Shown in pieces: positions 61,822 to 64,000 of a stretch of 64,000 nt of DNA. Source of the stretch: Tatumella ptyseos ATCC 33301 (GTDB lineage: Bacteria; Pseudomonadota; Gammaproteobacteria; Enterobacterales; Enterobacteriaceae); contig NZ_JMPR01000038.1 in NCBI RefSeq assembly GCF_000735525.1, forward strand, positions 157,859 to 221,858. The letters run 5' to 3'. Position numbers and translations under genes: made by a program. The notes beneath the pieces are model-generated. The model ran no database searches, had not been told where the DNA came from, and saw only the letters and a list, made by a program, of their open reading frames with translations. Numbering within the stretch: position 1 is the first letter of the stretch; every line of letters starts with the position of its first letter.

Positions 61822-62130
61822 CTAAATCCGTCCGCTACAGCTACGGATGCGCCCGCCTTTAACCCGATCCTTTTGTTGTTGCTCATGCAACACCTGCACA
61901 CGCGCGTTTCCGGACCACTGCCCGCGGTTCACTCTGCGGGCTGTCTGATTGAGGTTGTTCCGCCCCCCGATCAGCTGACGCAGCAACGCCGGCGAGATCG
62001 AGGGAAGTATGCCTGCACGGACCGGTTTCGCGGCCAGGTAAGTCTGGCACATCGCGGCTGCAAGCTGTTTACCGTCGCAGCGCTCAGGCAGCCGTCGGTG
62101 CTCGTCTTCAGTCACCCACAGGGTGAGCAT
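61822..62130 (-). pseudogene. mbeC: Truncated ColE1-type mobilization protein MbeC/MobC
   Basis: From 62130, MLTLWVTEDEHRRLPERCDGKQLAAAM... through LPSISPALLRQLIGGRNNLNQTARRVNRGQWSG is unmistakably the MobC/MbeC relaxosome accessory protein of ColE1-family plasmids. The homology stops at about ARVQV (near 61885); the remaining ~22 codons are unrelated and the usual VVAALMAI tail is missing. The first in-frame start upstream (62196) lies in plasmid-like sequence too. It is adjacent to bom and RNA II remnants, so this is a decayed plasmid gene. Confidence 0.8.
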
Positions 62131-62204
62131 TTGGGTACATTTCCCGGAAATCAGGCCCCCTGATAACACCGCGCCGGGTGGGAAGAAACAAGGCACTTGT
62201 GCGT

Positions 62205-62345
62205 CAGTGGTTTTAGCGGGTTTCGGTGCGCAGCCCTGAACCAGTCAGGTAGCACTAACGGTGTGTATCATTGCTTAATATGTTGGCATGGGGGCAGAAG
62301 TCAGTAAAGTGCTTCATGTGGCAGTTGTGATATGTAGCTCAGGAG
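62205..62345. other. Remnant of ColE1 bom (oriT/nic) region
   Basis: gcgtcagtggttttagcggg, then gcgcagccctgaaccagtca and ggtagcactaacggtgtgta closely parallel the pBR322/ColE1 basis-of-mobility sequence (GCGCAGCCATGACCCAGTCACGTAGC...). The nic context TACTGG|CTTAACTATG corresponds to catTG|CTTAATATG, placing the former nick near 62273/62274. The comparison is from memory. Confidence 0.75.
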
Positions 62346-62418
62346 TGACCGCAGTACTCTGTACGGTCAGATGAAATGACACCTCCCCGCTCATCCGATC
62401 ACTCAGGTTCAGTCATGA

Positions 62419-62591
62419 GGCTGCGGCGAGCGTTACCGGTTCATGGGAAAAGGATACCGCGATTCCGTTTCGACAGTTCGCTCCAGGCCAGGCTGTGTGC
62501 AGGCTCCCTGTTCAGCCCGACTGCTGCCCCCTATCCGGTAACTATCGTCCTGAGTCCAGCGCGGACGGACACGCAGATACGTCACTGGCAG
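62419..62591 (-). other. Remnant of ColE1-family RNA II / origin region
   Basis: ggctgcggcgagcg (62419-62432) is exact to pBR322/pUC, and 62473-62591 (cagttcgctccaggccaggc ... ttcagcccgactgctgcccc, tatccggtaactatcgtcct, gagtccagc ... cactggcag) follows the internal part of the pMB1/p15A replication primer region. RNA II would be read on the minus strand. The origin core (ccataggctccgcccccctg in pMB1) between the two blocks and the RNA I / RNA II 5' region are missing, so it cannot replicate. Confidence 0.8.
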
Positions 62592-62734
62592 TATAAGCAT
62601 ATCTGTATGAGTTCCGGATACTTTTTGAGGTTTTGGTTTTTCAGCCATCACCATCCACTTAGAGCTGTCTACACATTACGTGGGTAGGATCAACTTATTG
62701 CTACCTGTGGGCACAGGGCATGAATTTCAGACAT

Positions 62735-62757
62735 AAAAAAACCGCCTGACGGCGGTT
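62735..62757 (-). terminator. Terminator of the tRNA operon
   Basis: Minus-strand taaccgcc gtca ggcggtttttttatg: 7-bp stem (aaccgcc / ggcggtt) with a U-run. Confidence 0.88.
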
Positions 62758-62802
62758 AAACGACATTGCACATAAGTGCTTATTTTTGTTCATTTGAATC
62801 GG

Positions 62803-62889
62803 TGGTGCCCGGGGCGGGACTTGAACCCGCACAGCCTTACAGCCGAGGGATTTTAAATCCCTTGTGTCTACCGATTTCACCACCCGGGC
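62803..62889 (-). tRNA. leuZ: tRNA-Leu (anticodon UAA)
   Basis: Minus strand GCCCGGGTGG...CCCGGGCACCA, 87 nt including encoded CCA. Anticodon loop TTTAAAA gives UAA; the variable arm cggctgtaaggctg is the long class II arm. Follows tRNA-Cys as in the enterobacterial glyW-cysT-leuZ operon. Confidence 0.97.
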
Positions 62890-62894
62890 AAATC

Positions 62895-62968
62895 TGGAGG
62901 CGCGTCCCGGAGTCGAACCGAGGTAGGCGGATTTGCAATCCGCTGCATGGCCACTCTGCCAACGCGCC
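62895..62968 (-). tRNA. cysT: tRNA-Cys (anticodon GCA)
   Basis: Minus strand GGCGCGTTGG...ACGCGCCTCCA, 74 nt including CCA. Anticodon stem-loop cggattGCAaatccg gives GCA. Five nt upstream of tRNA-Leu. Confidence 0.97.
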
Positions 62969-63092
62969 TTTAATTCTTTGAATCACAACACCTTAAAAGA
63001 TGTTATCTTTCTGATTTTTTGTTTAGCACCGGCAAAACGCCGGCCTAACTTATTGATTCCGAAAGACTTAATTTCTCTTTCGTCTCCGGAAT

Positions 63093-63128
63093 GGCGGCTA
63101 TTATGGACTGGTTCCCCGGCCTTGGCAA
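63093..63128 (-). promoter_or_regulatory. Promoter of the cysT-leuZ operon
   Basis: On the minus strand TTGCCA (-35, 63123-63128), 17-bp spacer, CATAAT (-10, 63100-63105), followed by a GC-rich discriminator (agccgcc) typical of stringently controlled stable-RNA promoters. Transcription would start near 63093, about 125 nt before tRNA-Cys. Confidence 0.75.
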
Positions 63129-64000
63129 GTGCTATCCCCTATTTTTTCTAATAAAACCGACTGAATGACTGAAAATTCATCAACCTGTTCAGTGAGCGAA
63201 CATATTCGCGCTGAGATGTTGAATTTATCACCACTAACCAACTGATTTAAAGAGATAAAGAGCTAAACTTTGGGCATAGAGGGTACTGACAGCCCCACAC
63301 TCAGACGGTAAACCCCTTCTCCGTTGAGCTTTACTCCCCTGCTCCCGGACACGTCAACAGCACACCGTACAAAGAGCCCCGTCAGCGTGAAGCTAATGGC
63401 GTATATTCAATCAGTTCCGGGCGAAGAGTCTCTGTTTTTCCCTGTTCCGGTCATCTCAGACAAAACACACCATTTCTCCGCCCTAAGACACTGACTGCAT
63501 ACATGCGGGCTGCCTTAACCCGGTAAGCATCGTAACGTGCACAGTGGCCAGATGGCCAGAGTGCATTACTCCTGTAGTACCATCGCAGGCCAGGTCTCCG
63601 GGGGCACGGCCGGGGGCAGATAAGTGCTCAACAACGATCCACAGGCAGGTCTGTACAAATGGGTCAGACTATAAAAGCCCGGCAACGAAACGCTGCGGTC
63701 CTGTTGACAAACACGGGGAGGTATTCCGGTCCGGAAATGATGATATACAGGCGGGCGGCTTCTGAGATACCCGGGAGCTACTACAGGGTTATTCCGGACT
63801 GGCTAACACAGAAACGATAGTGAGTGTCGCCGGTTAAGCTCAGAAACGCAGGGCCACAGGTGTTTCGGTGGCTATACAGACAGGCGAGCCCGTTGAGCGC
63901 GACGCTACTGAATGATACGGACCTGACGGAAGTTCACGGCTCAACGGACGGCTGAAATAAGCGGGAGATCCGACGGCAGTCGGCAATAAAGTACAAAAAT
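63129..64000. other. Gene-poor terminal region
   Basis: About 870 bp without a convincing gene. On the minus strand about 63268-63405 an open stretch reads TLTGLFVRCAVDVSGSRGV then KLNGEGVYRLSVGLSVPSM before a stop, and looks like the C-terminal end of a lost protein; a 53-codon frame at 63659-63820 (plus) is unrecognised. I cannot assign either. Confidence 0.4.

Noticed and set aside
62803-62889. tRNA-Leu as attachment site of an integrated island
   Set aside because: I looked for a repeat of the tRNA 3' end further left and saw none, and no integrase gene is present in the window.
63105-63150. Possible remnant of tRNA-Gly (ccttggcaag resembles the GCC anticodon arm)
   Set aside because: The match is limited to about 16 bases and is explained by the -35 element TTGCCA with a 17-bp spacer to CATAAT of the tRNA operon promoter.
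1-64000. CRISPR arrays and insertion sequences
   Set aside because: No regularly spaced repeats and no transposase ORF were found anywhere in the window.

Overview
The window looks like the chromosome of a gamma-proteobacterium of the order Enterobacterales. The left third has the Escherichia/Erwinia backbone block rne - murJ - rimJ - yceB - pyrC - bssS - solA - trhO/lpxL - msyB - yceK - opgHG/opgC, with nearly full-length, easily recognised proteins. A three-subunit periplasmic FAD-gluconate 2-dehydrogenase points towards Erwiniaceae-type bacteria such as Tatumella or Pantoea; the genus is an inference. Compared with the E. coli order, the flg cluster, mviM and yceH (rne side), grxB and mdtH (rimJ-yceB gap) and dinI are absent here.

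Layout. 1-14.5 kb: 3' end of rne with a tandem hexapeptide array, then housekeeping genes for lipid II flipping, ribosomal protein acetylation, pyrimidine synthesis, biofilm regulation, tRNA modification and lipid A acylation, plus an added Tat-exported acid phosphatase-like gene. 14.5-20.2 kb: osmoregulated periplasmic glucan genes opgG-opgH and divergent opgC. 20.3-21.8 kb: a SulP anion transporter. 22.3-26.1 kb: gluconate dehydrogenase operon (small subunit, FAD subunit, tri-haem cytochrome c), with a perfect CRP site at its predicted transcription start. 26-36 kb: accessory metabolism, including a P-loop kinase-like protein, an exported Rossmann protein beside a Tat-exported cupin, two MFS pumps, a 2OG-Fe(II) dioxygenase, and a hydantoin/allantoin permease - GntR regulator - racemase group with GTATAC operators but no allantoinase. 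36-47.5 kb: envelope efflux, with two FUSC exporters flanking an HlyD adaptor with two ABC-2 permeases and no ATPase, then an esterase and an SMR pump.

47.6-58.7 kb: a compact minus-strand type IVb (R64 thin-pilus-like) locus pilL-M-N-O-P-Q-R-S-T-U-V, without a visible shufflon or recombinase. It is followed, on the same strand, by two unrecognised secreted proteins that I regard as the most interesting unknowns in the window (candidate pilus-linked secreted pair, possibly pore-forming). 59.4-61.8 kb: an orphan class 3 lipase resembling T6SS Tle effectors, with a small lipoprotein (putative immunity). 61.8-62.6 kb: a decayed ColE1-family plasmid inserted in the chromosome: truncated mbeC/mobC, a bom (oriT/nic) region and an internal RNA II fragment, with the replication origin core missing. 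62.8-63.0 kb: tRNA-Leu(UAA) and tRNA-Cys(GCA) with their promoter and terminator. The last 0.85 kb has no convincing gene.

All identifications are from reading the sequence and remembered family motifs; no database search was run.
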